DNA of 64,000 nt from a virus. Below are positions 55,404 to 62,712 of this stretch, one piece after another (positions within the stretch are counted from its first letter, which is position 1; each line of letters opens with the position of its first letter). Location of the stretch: positions 52,458 to 116,457 of IMG/VR virus record IMGVR_UViG_3300036760_000306. The stretch is one strand, 5' to 3'. Below the pieces are notes generated by a model, which saw only the letters and a program-made list of their open reading frames with translations, had not been told where the DNA came from and did not search any database. The translations under genes were made by a program, and so were the position numbers.

Positions 55404-55823
55404 ATGTTCCCACGCCGACGCAAAGTGACCACTAAGTGCAAGTCCTGTGAACTCCCGGGAGAGTATCGCGGAGTTCTGTACCGGGTGCTGCAACAACACG
55501 AGTCAGCACAAGCACTCAGGGTGTTCCTCAAGAAGAACCCCTCGGAGGATCGCCGTAACCACATGGTCAAAGGACCACACCTAACCCGGCGGATCACCGA
55601 GCCCATGTGCCAGCGGCACTACATGGAAAACACCTTCGGGCTCTGGCCTTACGCTTGCACCAAGAAATGCCGAGCCGAGACGCAGAAGAAGTCAAGCATC
55701 GTGCTACGGGAAGAACACTTGATCGTCTGGCTCGACATGGGGCCGATCTTCGGGGACGTGAAACCGCTTTGCCCGTGGTGCGGGAAGCGACGCCTCAAGA
55801 GCTACGGGGGTCAGATCACGTGA
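55404..55823 (+). CDS. Multi-Cys hypothetical protein
   Basis: 139 residues from ATG 55404. CKSCELPGEY, CQRHYMENTFGLWPYACTKKC and CPWCGKRRLKS suggest two zinc sites. Not recognised. Confidence 0.65.
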   Translation: MFPRRRKVTTKCKSCELPGEYRGVLYRVLQQHESAQALRVFLKKNPSEDRRNHMVKGPHLTRRITEPMCQRHYMENTFGLWPYACTKKCRAETQKKSSIVLREEHLIVWLDMGPIFGDVKPLCPWCGKRRLKSYGGQIT

Positions 55824-56139
55824 TTAGACTCTTGTCAGGCTCATCTTCTTTCAAGTGATCCCAAAGCGTTCTAGGGGTCGGGGCCGGAGGCTCCAACAGC
55901 TTGGGTGGTTCGACCGGCGGCTCAAGCACTGGCGGGGTGGGGGTCGCAACCAAGTAGGTGATGGTACCTCTAGAGTCCATCAAGCAGAGACGGCCCAGCT
56001 CGTCTAGGAACATGGACGACTGCCCGGTGGGCGGGGTCCGGATGCTGTTTGGCAGGATACGTTGTAATCGGAAGCGGTAAACGGACCAGTGGTGGCCGCA
56101 CGCCATCACATCGAAAGCGATGTCTTTCTCAAATAGCAT
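55816..56139 (-). CDS. Hypothetical protein with LWDHL tail
   Basis: 107 residues. A beta-rich N-terminal domain (~1-70), Pro linker, then PRTLWDHLKEDEP and seven more residues. Convergent overlap of 8 bp. Confidence 0.65.
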   Translation of the reverse strand: MLFEKDIAFDVMACGHHWSVYRFRLQRILPNSIRTPPTGQSSMFLDELGRLCLMDSRGTITYLVATPTPPVLEPPVEPPKLLEPPAPTPRTLWDHLKEDEPDKSLIT

Positions 56140-56179
56140 TATTTGTGCCTGCCTATACTGAATCTAGCGGAGCGTCAAC

Positions 56180-56185
56180 GGTGTA
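56180..56185 (+). promoter_or_regulatory. GGTGTA promoter element
   Basis: 10 nt before ATG 56196. Confidence 0.5.
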
Positions 56186-56195
56186 ACCCCCTGGT

Positions 56196-56387
56196 ATGCC
56201 GGTCGTCGTGAAGGACGGCAAACGGGGCATGCTGGCCTTCACTAGGTCAGAGGAGCCTTCGCCTGAGCACCCCGAGGGGCAGTGGATCATCGGCATGCTC
56301 AAAGAGGGTGAGCTGACCCCCGAGCAGGTGATCCTAGAGCTACAGCACGGGCAAGCCGTGGAGGATCGCTTGCGGGAGTCTCGCTAG
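56196..56387 (+). CDS. Small hypothetical protein
   Basis: 63 residues, acidic, strands then a helix (ELTPEQVILELQHGQAVEDRL). Not recognised. Confidence 0.6.
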   Translation: MPVVVKDGKRGMLAFTRSEEPSPEHPEGQWIIGMLKEGELTPEQVILELQHGQAVEDRLRESR

Positions 56388-56767
56388 TTCACATCCGAAG
56401 GCGGCGTCTTACGCAGCGGGTCCAACTCACAACCGTGGCCCGTATGATTGTCAGCGTCTTCATCACTCTCGCGGTGAGCCGCAGTGGCTAGCAAACGTAA
56501 CGCAGCGGCCTGTAGGCGGCCCCCCATCTCGTACAGGACAGACGCCGGTACAGCGGGGTGCACGATGTCCTCCATTATGAACACACCCTCACTCATCGTC
56601 ACAAGCACAGAACACACGGGAGCATCTGAGGTAATTGCCAACAACGTGGTGGTCATGCCTCCGACAATCCCAACAACATCCTCGTGCAAAGGTTGGGATT
56701 GGATCGCTTTCACCACCTCTTTGAGGTGATGCACCAACGCTTGCTCAAGCTCGTCGTTTTCAGACAT
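56384..56767 (-). CDS. Hypothetical protein
   Basis: 127 residues; helix, then a hydrophobic beta segment (VVGIVGGMTTTLLAITS), helix, and a His-rich acidic tail. Not recognised. Confidence 0.6.
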   Translation of the reverse strand: MSENDELEQALVHHLKEVVKAIQSQPLHEDVVGIVGGMTTTLLAITSDAPVCSVLVTMSEGVFIMEDIVHPAVPASVLYEMGGRLQAAALRLLATAAHRESDEDADNHTGHGCELDPLRKTPPSDVN

Positions 56768-56769
56768 AT

Positions 56770-57096
56770 TTACCCTACCAACTGAACCGAAAACAAAGAG
56801 TTACGGACCATCTCTCGTCCGAATTCCATCACAATCTGCTCATGTGCAGCGTGCCGCTCCCCAAACGTGACTGCTCGGTTGTGTGCCCAGATCGTCACTG
56901 TCAACACTGTCCCGACCAACGGCACCCCCGGCCCGAACGACGCGCCCCGATTCACCCATTTCAGACCAACTGCGGCATGGTCTGGGACTTGGACTTGACT
57001 CACACGAACCTCGCACTCAAGCCCAGCCCCGTGTACTTGAGGAGAGAAAGCCTGGATCGCTGTCGAAAGACGCATGGCTCGAACTGTCCAATCCAT
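56770..57096 (-). CDS. Hypothetical protein
   Basis: 108 residues (possible start at 57075), alpha/beta (GLECEVRVSQVQVP.. LVGTVLTVTIWAHN). Not recognised. Confidence 0.6.
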   Translation of the reverse strand: MDWTVRAMRLSTAIQAFSPQVHGAGLECEVRVSQVQVPDHAAVGLKWVNRGASFGPGVPLVGTVLTVTIWAHNRAVTFGERHAAHEQIVMEFGREMVRNSLFSVQLVG

Positions 57097-57101
57097 AGTT
57101 T

Positions 57102-57224
57102 TTACCCCTTAGTCACCAGGTCAGCCAGAGAAGCCCGTAGCGCTCGCTGAGCAGCCATGACAGCCCCGTCCGGAGTCGTCAAGTCCTCAACGTACGGGCT
57201 CGGGCTCTCTTGATCTTGGCTCAC
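57102..57224 (-). CDS. 40-residue protein downstream of HU
   Basis: GTG start overlapping the HU stop (GTGA). SQDQESPSPYVEDLTTPDG then helix AAQRALRASLADLVTKG. Not recognised. Confidence 0.55.
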   Translation of the reverse strand: MSQDQESPSPYVEDLTTPDGAVMAAQRALRASLADLVTKG

Positions 57225-57514
57225 CCTACCGCGTCCTTGATGGCCTTGACGGGCGAGGTCTTGACCTTTGTGGACTCAGGTTTGGCGGCGATCGTCACCG
57301 CTTGCTTGGTGAACGGGTTGATCCCTTGGCGTTCTGCCGTCGCAGCCTTCTTGACGGCCTTGAGCTTCACGACACCAGGGATCGTTACCTCGCCTGAGGT
57401 CTTGAGGGCTTCCGCCACGACCTCCGACATAGAGTTGATCAAACCCACAACGTCGCTCTTGGCGATATGCGGGTTCTTGGCGTGAACTGCGGAAATGAAT
57501 TCAGTCTTGCTCAT
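57221..57514 (-). CDS. HU-like DNA-binding protein
   Basis: 97 residues of the HU/IHF family: SKTEFISAVHAKN, GEVTIPGVVKLK arm region and RQGINPFTKQ, then a Lys-rich tail. Bends and compacts DNA. GGTGTA is 32 nt upstream and GAGGA precedes the ATG, so this message has a leader. Confidence 0.88.
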   Translation of the reverse strand: MSKTEFISAVHAKNPHIAKSDVVGLINSMSEVVAEALKTSGEVTIPGVVKLKAVKKAATAERQGINPFTKQAVTIAAKPESTKVKTSPVKAIKDAVG

Positions 57515-57546
57515 TAGGTTCCTCGTAGTTTGAGACGACGTTCTTA

Positions 57547-57552
57547 TACACC
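57547..57552 (-). promoter_or_regulatory. GGTGTA promoter of the HU gene
   Basis: GGTGTATAA 32 nt upstream of ATG 57514, with a normal ribosome-binding site in between. Confidence 0.45.
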
Positions 57553-57575
57553 AAAATCAGAGCTTCGGTCCACCA

Positions 57576-57707
57576 CTAAGCAGCCGAGCAAAGAATTCTG
57601 CCCCCTGGAGGGCCTTCATGTCTCGCATAGGTACGCAGGCGATCCAGAGACAAGACGATCCTACCTGGTTCTTTACAGAACGGACAAGGCTTAAGATTCA
57701 GACTCAC
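57576..57707 (-). CDS. Lar-like zinc-ribbon protein
   Basis: 43 residues starting GTG, overlapping the previous stop as GTGA. NLKPCPFCKEPGRI is the start of Lar-family ribbons (restriction alleviation in Rac prophage); a single Cys near the end may complete the site. Shorter than Lar (~60); the restriction role is inferred from similarity only. Confidence 0.55.
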   Translation of the reverse strand: MSLNLKPCPFCKEPGRIVLSLDRLRTYARHEGPPGGRILCSAA

Positions 57708-58345
57708 CGCCCGGCCAACCACTCTTGGAAGCGTTCCTCGACCCGCTTCTTGGCCACGGCCATCGTGTGCTGCCCTGAGAGGTGCTCTAGCCTTGTGTCA
57801 GGCTGCGATCCGAAGGTGGCGTCGTAGAGCCTGTCATCGCCATCATCGGACACCCGCACGACCGCTACAGTACCGATCACAATTGGACCTACCCAGCACT
57901 CTTCCAACATAGGGCTGCGTGCCACCCACGAGAATCTGGAGCCCTTCACAGGCTTAGAGGGCTTGAGCAGCGCTGGGGACTTGGCCGAAAGTTTGACAAC
58001 GATCAATTCCTCGATCGCGTGTACGACCTGATCTGCTGCCTCGTGAAGGCTACCAGGCTCTCCCGATGCAACGAGGGTACGTAGCCGCATGGCCAAGAGA
58101 TCATGAGCGTGGGACTCCGGGGGCCCGGACATCGAGGCCATCCGATTCAAGACCCCCTCGACTCGGGTCAACCGAGCACTCTGCCGCAGCTTTCGGAACT
58201 TCCTCAGCGCCTCTTCGGCAGCGGTACCGTATTCGGGTCCTCGGTAATTCTCGCACGAAAGAGAATCGGTAACCACGTGGGCCGAATCACTCCCCACCTC
58301 TCGGGCTTTACGCCGGATCAGCTCATCGACGGTCCAGTTTGCCAT
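57704..58345 (-). CDS. Hypothetical protein
   Basis: 213 residues from ANWTVDELIRRK. Helical first half with a basic heptad-like segment, strand-rich middle, and end RVEERFQEWLAGR. GGTGTAGTA 6 nt before the ATG. Not recognised. Confidence 0.65.
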   Translation of the reverse strand: MANWTVDELIRRKAREVGSDSAHVVTDSLSCENYRGPEYGTAAEEALRKFRKLRQSARLTRVEGVLNRMASMSGPPESHAHDLLAMRLRTLVASGEPGSLHEAADQVVHAIEELIVVKLSAKSPALLKPSKPVKGSRFSWVARSPMLEECWVGPIVIGTVAVVRVSDDGDDRLYDATFGSQPDTRLEHLSGQHTMAVAKKRVEERFQEWLAGR

Positions 58346-58354
58346 GCCCTCTAC

Positions 58355-58360
58355 TACACC
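58355..58360 (-). promoter_or_regulatory. GGTGTA promoter element
   Basis: GGTGTAGTA ending 6 nt before ATG 58345. Confidence 0.5.
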
Positions 58361-58376
58361 GAAAACCGGGGTCAAT

Positions 58377-58868
58377 TCAAGAGTCGTTCAATTTGTCCCA
58401 CAGGGAAGTTGGCGGCGGTTCTTCCTTGGGCTCGTCAAACATTGCCTCATCGCTCAACTGGACCAGCACCGGGGCGTTCCGTAGGGGGCACCAGTCAGGG
58501 GTTCCGCTCTGGGGCACCGGCCTTTCCATGAGTCTAGCGCACCTCTGAATAGAGCAGAACGGGCAGCTCTGGCACCCGTCCACCGACTGAGACCCGACTT
58601 GCAGTGTTCGCAAGCGAGGGATCTCAGTGGCCCAACACGTAGGGCACGCTGACTGCATCCGGCCATCCGCCGAGATGCTCGCCTGGAACCGTTCCCCGCA
58701 GGACACGCAAGCGTGCGTCCACAGAGGGCCGTCTTCCTCCGGGGTCGGAGGGGCCGCTTCGTTTTGAAGATGTTCAGTCGCGGCGTACTCGCGGCAGTCC
58801 GAGCACTCCCCTCGTCTCAGCCGCAACTCATCCTCGACTTCGACGCCACAGCCAGTACAGAAGGGCAT
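58377..58868 (-). CDS. Multi-zinc-ribbon protein with LWDKL tail
   Basis: 163 residues with at least four CxxC pairs (CTGCGVEV, CSDC, CVSCGERF, CPTC, CQSCPFC) and the end TSLWDKLNDS. Resembles the 20700 protein in design: zinc ribbons plus the recurring tail. Confidence 0.7.
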   Translation of the reverse strand: MPFCTGCGVEVEDELRLRRGECSDCREYAATEHLQNEAAPPTPEEDGPLWTHACVSCGERFQASISADGRMQSACPTCWATEIPRLRTLQVGSQSVDGCQSCPFCSIQRCARLMERPVPQSGTPDWCPLRNAPVLVQLSDEAMFDEPKEEPPPTSLWDKLNDS

Positions 58869-59135
58869 TCAGCACTCGCCATTGGCGTTAGGGGGCTCGG
58901 ATCGACGAGGCTTGAAACCGTGGAAGCCGGTTCGTTTGGCGTTTCGGACCGCACATTTGCGGCACTGCCCTGGAGCGTTGTGACGCCAACGAGTCAGAGG
59001 TATGGAGAAACGGAAGGTGCAGGCACACAAGATCTTCGCCATCTTTTGAACCTGAGGCTTGCCGCCTCGGATCACGTTACTATCGTAGATCTCAAGTAAC
59101 GTGAGCGTGCCAGAATGTGAACGGGTAGGAAGCAT
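58869..59135 (-). CDS. Small basic Cys protein
   Basis: 88 residues from LPTRSHSG. Basic, with CACTFRF, CRKCAVRNAKRTGF. Possible zinc-dependent nucleic-acid binder. Abuts the multi-ribbon gene. Confidence 0.6.
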   Translation of the reverse strand: MLPTRSHSGTLTLLEIYDSNVIRGGKPQVQKMAKILCACTFRFSIPLTRWRHNAPGQCRKCAVRNAKRTGFHGFKPRRSEPPNANGEC

Positions 59136-59137
59136 GG

Positions 59138-59530
59138 TCAAGCGTTCTCCAGCAGGGTCCAAAACAAACCTGAAGTCCTAGGGTAATGCATGAACGATTC
59201 AAGTATCGAACCGTGGCGGTTCTTGTGACACACCATCCTGATTCCTTGACCCGTCACGAAACCCGTGGTGATCAGGTCCGCTAGCTTGGCATCGGGGACA
59301 TTCAGGATATCAAAATACCCGCCGTTACGTTGAGCAGTCCTAAGCGCATACCCGTTAGCCCGGATCTCCAACAGCATCACGATCTGCTCATCCACAGCCC
59401 GCTGTTTGGCCGCCCCCGCACTCCCCTTAGCCACCACCAGGTCCGGAGGGAACAGCTCTACAGGCCGTGGCCCCATGTGGATCCAAAGATCTCCTGGCAG
59501 TAGTTTTAGCGTGGCCCACTCGTGGATCAC
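59138..59530 (-). CDS. Hypothetical protein
   Basis: 130 residues, alpha/beta, GTG start. KQRAVDEQIVMLLEIRANGYALRTAQRNG looks like a coiled helix. A GGTGTA element lies ~20 nt upstream. The gap 59531-59670 holds only a doubtful 28-residue frame. Confidence 0.55.
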   Translation of the reverse strand: MIHEWATLKLLPGDLWIHMGPRPVELFPPDLVVAKGSAGAAKQRAVDEQIVMLLEIRANGYALRTAQRNGGYFDILNVPDAKLADLITTGFVTGQGIRMVCHKNRHGSILESFMHYPRTSGLFWTLLENA

Positions 59531-59670
59531 AGGATGCCCTTTTGTAACCCTACACCGTCGTACCGAGCAATTTGGATCCCTTTCAGGTGCCAGCGCACGG
59601 ATCTGGGACCCTGAGGCGTTGGGGTCTCAACCACAGGCCTTTAGCATTCAGGAATTCGAGTTGGAGCATT

Positions 59671-60051
59671 TCAAGCAATCTCCCGCAGACCCATCAAGAT
59701 CAAGTCTTGGCGATCCTTGATCCCACGCAACAACAAACCCAAGCCGCCCAAAGCCGCAAGCCGAACCACCCGGGGAGCCTTCAGCAAACGTATGGCAGTC
59801 TCAGCCCGATCGTCATCCCGTCGCTTGGCGATCGAGATCCCCCAGTCCTTATCGAACTTGCGGTAGCCGATCAGCCACTCGGCATCCTCCGCCTCGATGA
59901 GGACGCTTTCCGGTAGCGATATCCCCACATTCACCCGCGTGAGGGCATCCTCTACTTCTTCGATCCGGGCATTGACCCCGTCCGACAACCTGCTTATTTC
60001 CTCAGCCCGTACCGAGATCAGCTCCAAAAGCTTCGTCAACTTGGCGTCCAT
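59671..60051 (-). CDS. Coiled-coil protein with membrane-like end
   Basis: 126 residues from ATG 60051, overlapping the previous stop. N-terminal coiled coil (LLELISVRAEEISRLSD..RIEEVEDAL), then a domain and a hydrophobic AALGGLGLLLRG near the C-terminus. A phage protein type of unknown role. Confidence 0.65.
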   Translation of the reverse strand: MDAKLTKLLELISVRAEEISRLSDGVNARIEEVEDALTRVNVGISLPESVLIEAEDAEWLIGYRKFDKDWGISIAKRRDDDRAETAIRLLKAPRVVRLAALGGLGLLLRGIKDRQDLILMGLREIA

Positions 60052-60365
60052 CACGGCCACCTGATCGTGCAGCCCTTGAGGATGCCGCAGCACAGGGTGC
60101 CTTCAACCAAGACTCGGGTTAGAGGCTTTCCAGCCTCCACAACCTCCGGCCGTTTCGCTCGAAACGACTCGACCCAAACGTCCCCGTAACCACACTCGAA
60201 GAAGTCGTAACCCTTCCTCGACACGTCCTGAAAGCCTTCGGAACGCATAGCCCCTTGGAGCCTCTCGTCACTTGGGCTGCACCCTCCGGACTTGGCTACC
60301 GTAACGTAGAGGAACAGGAAAACCAGCGCCCACAAAAGTCTGCCACCCTCATCAGATTTCGTCAT
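60051..60365 (-). CDS. Small exported or membrane protein
   Basis: 104 residues from ATG 60365 (GTG 60377 also possible). A hydrophobic segment at ~8-24 (LLWALVFLFLYVTVA) is a signal or anchor; the rest has five Cys and is probably outside the cytoplasm. Confidence 0.6.
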   Translation of the reverse strand: MTKSDEGGRLLWALVFLFLYVTVAKSGGCSPSDERLQGAMRSEGFQDVSRKGYDFFECGYGDVWVESFRAKRPEVVEAGKPLTRVLVEGTLCCGILKGCTIRWP

Positions 60366-60386
60366 ATATTCCCTCACTACACCGGG

Positions 60387-60761
60387 TCAGAGGTCCACCT
60401 CGATCAAATCATGGGGCTCCACTTTATGGCTAGATTTACCGTTCTTCTCTTCCCCTGTCTCGGTGAGAGGGCGGATAGTTAATCCGCCGCCCGCACTGTA
60501 AGCCACTCGCCACAGCGAATCCAAGAGCCTTGGTGGTGGAGCTGGTGCCTCCGCCAGCTCCACGTCAGCCCAGTGGTCCCGGGTCAACCTGAGCACTTCC
60601 TGGAGCTTAGGCGCAAACCCGCCCTTCTGGAGCCACCCTGCGAGGTTCTGGAGCCCCTCGATCGCTTCCTCACGGTGACGAGCCTTGGCTTCCTGCGAAT
60701 CCTGGCCATGACAGCCGTCGATCGAATTCAAGATGTCAATCAAGCACTGGGTCGGGTCCAT
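60387..60761 (-). CDS. Small conserved phage protein
   Basis: 124 residues from DPTQCLIDIL, a helical protein (EAIEGLQNLAGWLQKGGFAP) of a type I have seen in phages; C-terminal extension rich in charged residues. Overlaps the upstream zinc gene by 26 bp. Confidence 0.65.
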   Translation of the reverse strand: MDPTQCLIDILNSIDGCHGQDSQEAKARHREEAIEGLQNLAGWLQKGGFAPKLQEVLRLTRDHWADVELAEAPAPPPRLLDSLWRVAYSAGGGLTIRPLTETGEEKNGKSSHKVEPHDLIEVDL

Positions 60762-60891
60762 CCAAGTCTCTCTTTTCTTCGGGCTCAACCCGACGACTGA
60801 AATCGATCCCGCACTGGCGGCATCGAAAGTGTAAACGGAGCCCCAGGAATCCAAACTGGACCCCCTCGCCACCGCAGATAGGGCAACTCAT
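60736..60891 (-). CDS. 51-residue zinc ribbon
   Basis: CPICGGEG and CRQCGIDF form a clear Cys4 ribbon. ATGA overlap with the stop of the 60888 gene. Confidence 0.65.
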   Translation of the reverse strand: MSCPICGGEGVQFGFLGLRLHFRCRQCGIDFSRRVEPEEKRDLDGPDPVLD

Positions 60892-61343
60892 GACGCCCTC
60901 AGCTCCTGCTCAAGAGCCCGCAGGCGGCGATTCAAGGCCCGGCCAGCCGCCAAGGCTTGGCCACGGGGACGCTCACCATCCCAGAACAGGTTCTCGGGAC
61001 TGAGCTGGCTCTCCACCGAGTCAATCTCCGCCTGGATCTCTTGAGCGGAGCGCTTCTGCACGGGAGGCACAAACCCTTGCAAGGGGTGCTGAGGGGGCTT
61101 GCCCAGGGCGTCTGACTCAATCAGCACCCCACCCACACAGTGCTGGTGCGGGTCAGCGTGGCGAACCAGCGACACCGCAACCCGCCACTTCGCACCCTTC
61201 TCCCGGATCCGCTCCTGCCCGCGAGCCTCAGTTTGCTCGATCAAGATGGTCTTGCCGTTGACCTTGAGCACGATCCCGTGGGTCTGCTCCCCTGAGGGGC
61301 GGCCAAACACTACCTGATCACCGATTTTGAATGAGTTGTTCAT
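60888..61343 (-). CDS. Conserved phage protein
   Basis: 151 residues. IGDQVVFGRPSGEQTHGIVLKVNGKTI is a small beta-barrel found in many phage proteins of unknown role; a helical C-terminus (QEIQAEIDSVESQL.. ALNRRLRALEQEL) follows. Starts 5 nt after a class A promoter. Confidence 0.72.
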   Translation of the reverse strand: MNNSFKIGDQVVFGRPSGEQTHGIVLKVNGKTILIEQTEARGQERIREKGAKWRVAVSLVRHADPHQHCVGGVLIESDALGKPPQHPLQGFVPPVQKRSAQEIQAEIDSVESQLSPENLFWDGERPRGQALAAGRALNRRLRALEQELRAS

Positions 61344-61515
61344 GCCTGTACCACACCGGGGCTCGGGAAAACTCTACTGAGCCCTCCGCTTCCAACGCAA
61401 GAAGGGTACGTCGAATCGTCGGCAACGAGCACTTGGCGATCTCTCGTGTAGTCTTGTAGTCCCAGGCAGCAGTCGAGGCACACAAGGCCCGCTTCAATAG
61501 GGTGGCGTTGGTCAT
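61318..61515 (-). CDS. Small winged-helix protein
   Basis: 65 residues (LLKRALCAST.. TTREIAKCSLPTIRRTLLALEAEGSVEFS), a DNA-binding winged helix. Its 3' end contains the class A promoter and runs into the next gene. Confidence 0.65.
   Translation of the reverse strand: MTNATLLKRALCASTAAWDYKTTREIAKCSLPTIRRTLLALEAEGSVEFSRAPVWYRHEQLIQNR
61349..61376 (-). promoter_or_regulatory. Phage promoter, class A
   Basis: TAGAG, 14 nt, GGTGTGGTA, 5 nt, ATG 61343. Lies inside the upstream winged-helix gene. Confidence 0.75.
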
Positions 61516-61527
61516 CGGAATTGCCTA

Positions 61528-61836
61528 TCAAGTTGCCTTGGACCCGATCATAACCTTTGCCTGATTGAGTTGGTCCTGAACCGCTCTGTCAGCGTACCCG
61601 CCTGTGAGTGCAGGATCGCGATAGCTCACCCCACAGTTGCAGCGACCCGCAGAGATGCTCCAGTGTTTGCAGGCGAGGCATACCCCGTGAACTGCCCATG
61701 TCCTAGCCGCCGCGTCTTCAGAGCCGGGTTTGACTTCGTAGGTGACTGGGCCACCCTCTGTAATGAACAGGTGGTCATTACGAGTAAATAGGCGGTCCCT
61801 TAGAGCATTACCGAGTTGGATTGAATAGGTGATCAT
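61528..61836 (-). CDS. Hypothetical Cys protein
   Basis: 102 residues; CLACKHWSISAGRCNCG is a compact metal-binding cluster in the middle. Not recognised. Confidence 0.65.
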   Translation of the reverse strand: MITYSIQLGNALRDRLFTRNDHLFITEGGPVTYEVKPGSEDAAARTWAVHGVCLACKHWSISAGRCNCGVSYRDPALTGGYADRAVQDQLNQAKVMIGSKAT

Positions 61837-61889
61837 GGTGCCTCAGCTCGCTAGTGGTGTGGAAACACCTCAACTCAGGAAAACGCCAG

Positions 61890-62540
61890 TCAAACCCACC
61901 CGGAAGCGAAAGCCCGAGCAAACTCTCGCTGGTAATCTTCCACCGGAGTCTCGCCGGTACTCCGGTAAAACTCCCGTACAGGGCGTACCACCGGGGCCAG
62001 ATAGCTGGGCCGTTCGCTCCGCTGGCCCAGTAGGGTGGCTTCGGCGGGTGTCGCCAAGCGGGCGTAGTAGTTCCAGCGTGGGTTGGTGGTTAGGAACAGA
62101 GCGTGGGCCATTTCACCCACCACGTCCACAACGACCGCCATGTGATGGCTCGTACCGTCATTGTGCGTACAGATAGACCCTGCACCGAGTGTCACCGGGG
62201 TGCTCAGTAGTAGACCCTCGACTACAGGCACCAGCACAGGGTCAGCGTCGTCAACGAGGCTGAAAGGAGGTGGATCTGCGAGGTAACTTTGCAACATGTC
62301 TTCGGCAGTCTGGCGGACTGCTTTCGAGTTGTTCTGACGAGTCACGACGATCGTCGAAGCCACCACGAACTCGTTGAGCAAGCTTGTACGAGTCCAGAAC
62401 GCCCTGAACGTGCCCCCTCTCCCACGCAAGACACCACAGGTCCAAGTGACCATTGGGATGGGCTTTACCTCAACGGGTAGCTCTTTCCCATTGAGGTAAT
62501 CTTGCAGTGTGTACTCAGGGTCTTCGCCGGTTTGTTCCAT
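61890..62540 (-). CDS. Hypothetical protein
   Basis: 216 residues, alpha/beta, with HHMAVVVDVVGEMAHALFLTTNP, which looks like a small-barrel (PemK/SH3-like) strand set. Not recognised. Confidence 0.6.
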   Translation of the reverse strand: MEQTGEDPEYTLQDYLNGKELPVEVKPIPMVTWTCGVLRGRGGTFRAFWTRTSLLNEFVVASTIVVTRQNNSKAVRQTAEDMLQSYLADPPPFSLVDDADPVLVPVVEGLLLSTPVTLGAGSICTHNDGTSHHMAVVVDVVGEMAHALFLTTNPRWNYYARLATPAEATLLGQRSERPSYLAPVVRPVREFYRSTGETPVEDYQREFARAFASGWV

Positions 62541-62712
62541 TGCTGTCAGCGATCAGTTTAGCGACAATTTGGGCTTGTGTACGGCCACGCAACCTCGCTT
62601 CAATAAATTGAGATTGGCGAAATGGGCTCCGTACCCCAACCGCAATAGCTTCCTTGCGATACTCGTTTCGCAAAGCATTTTCAGTTTGGACCTTAGCACG
62701 TTGAGGTTTCAA
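62515..62712 (-). CDS. Small basic protein
   Basis: 65 residues from a TTG overlapping the previous TGA (TTGA), the same arrangement as dam. AKVQTENALRNEYRKEA.. GRTQAQIVAKLIADS; basic, helical. Function unknown. Confidence 0.55.
   Translation of the reverse strand: MKPQRAKVQTENALRNEYRKEAIAVGVRSPFRQSQFIEARLRGRTQAQIVAKLIADSNGTNRRRP

Noticed and set aside
59584-59669. 28-codon minus-strand ORF just after the 59671 gene
   Set aside because: No ribosome-binding site, random-looking composition.
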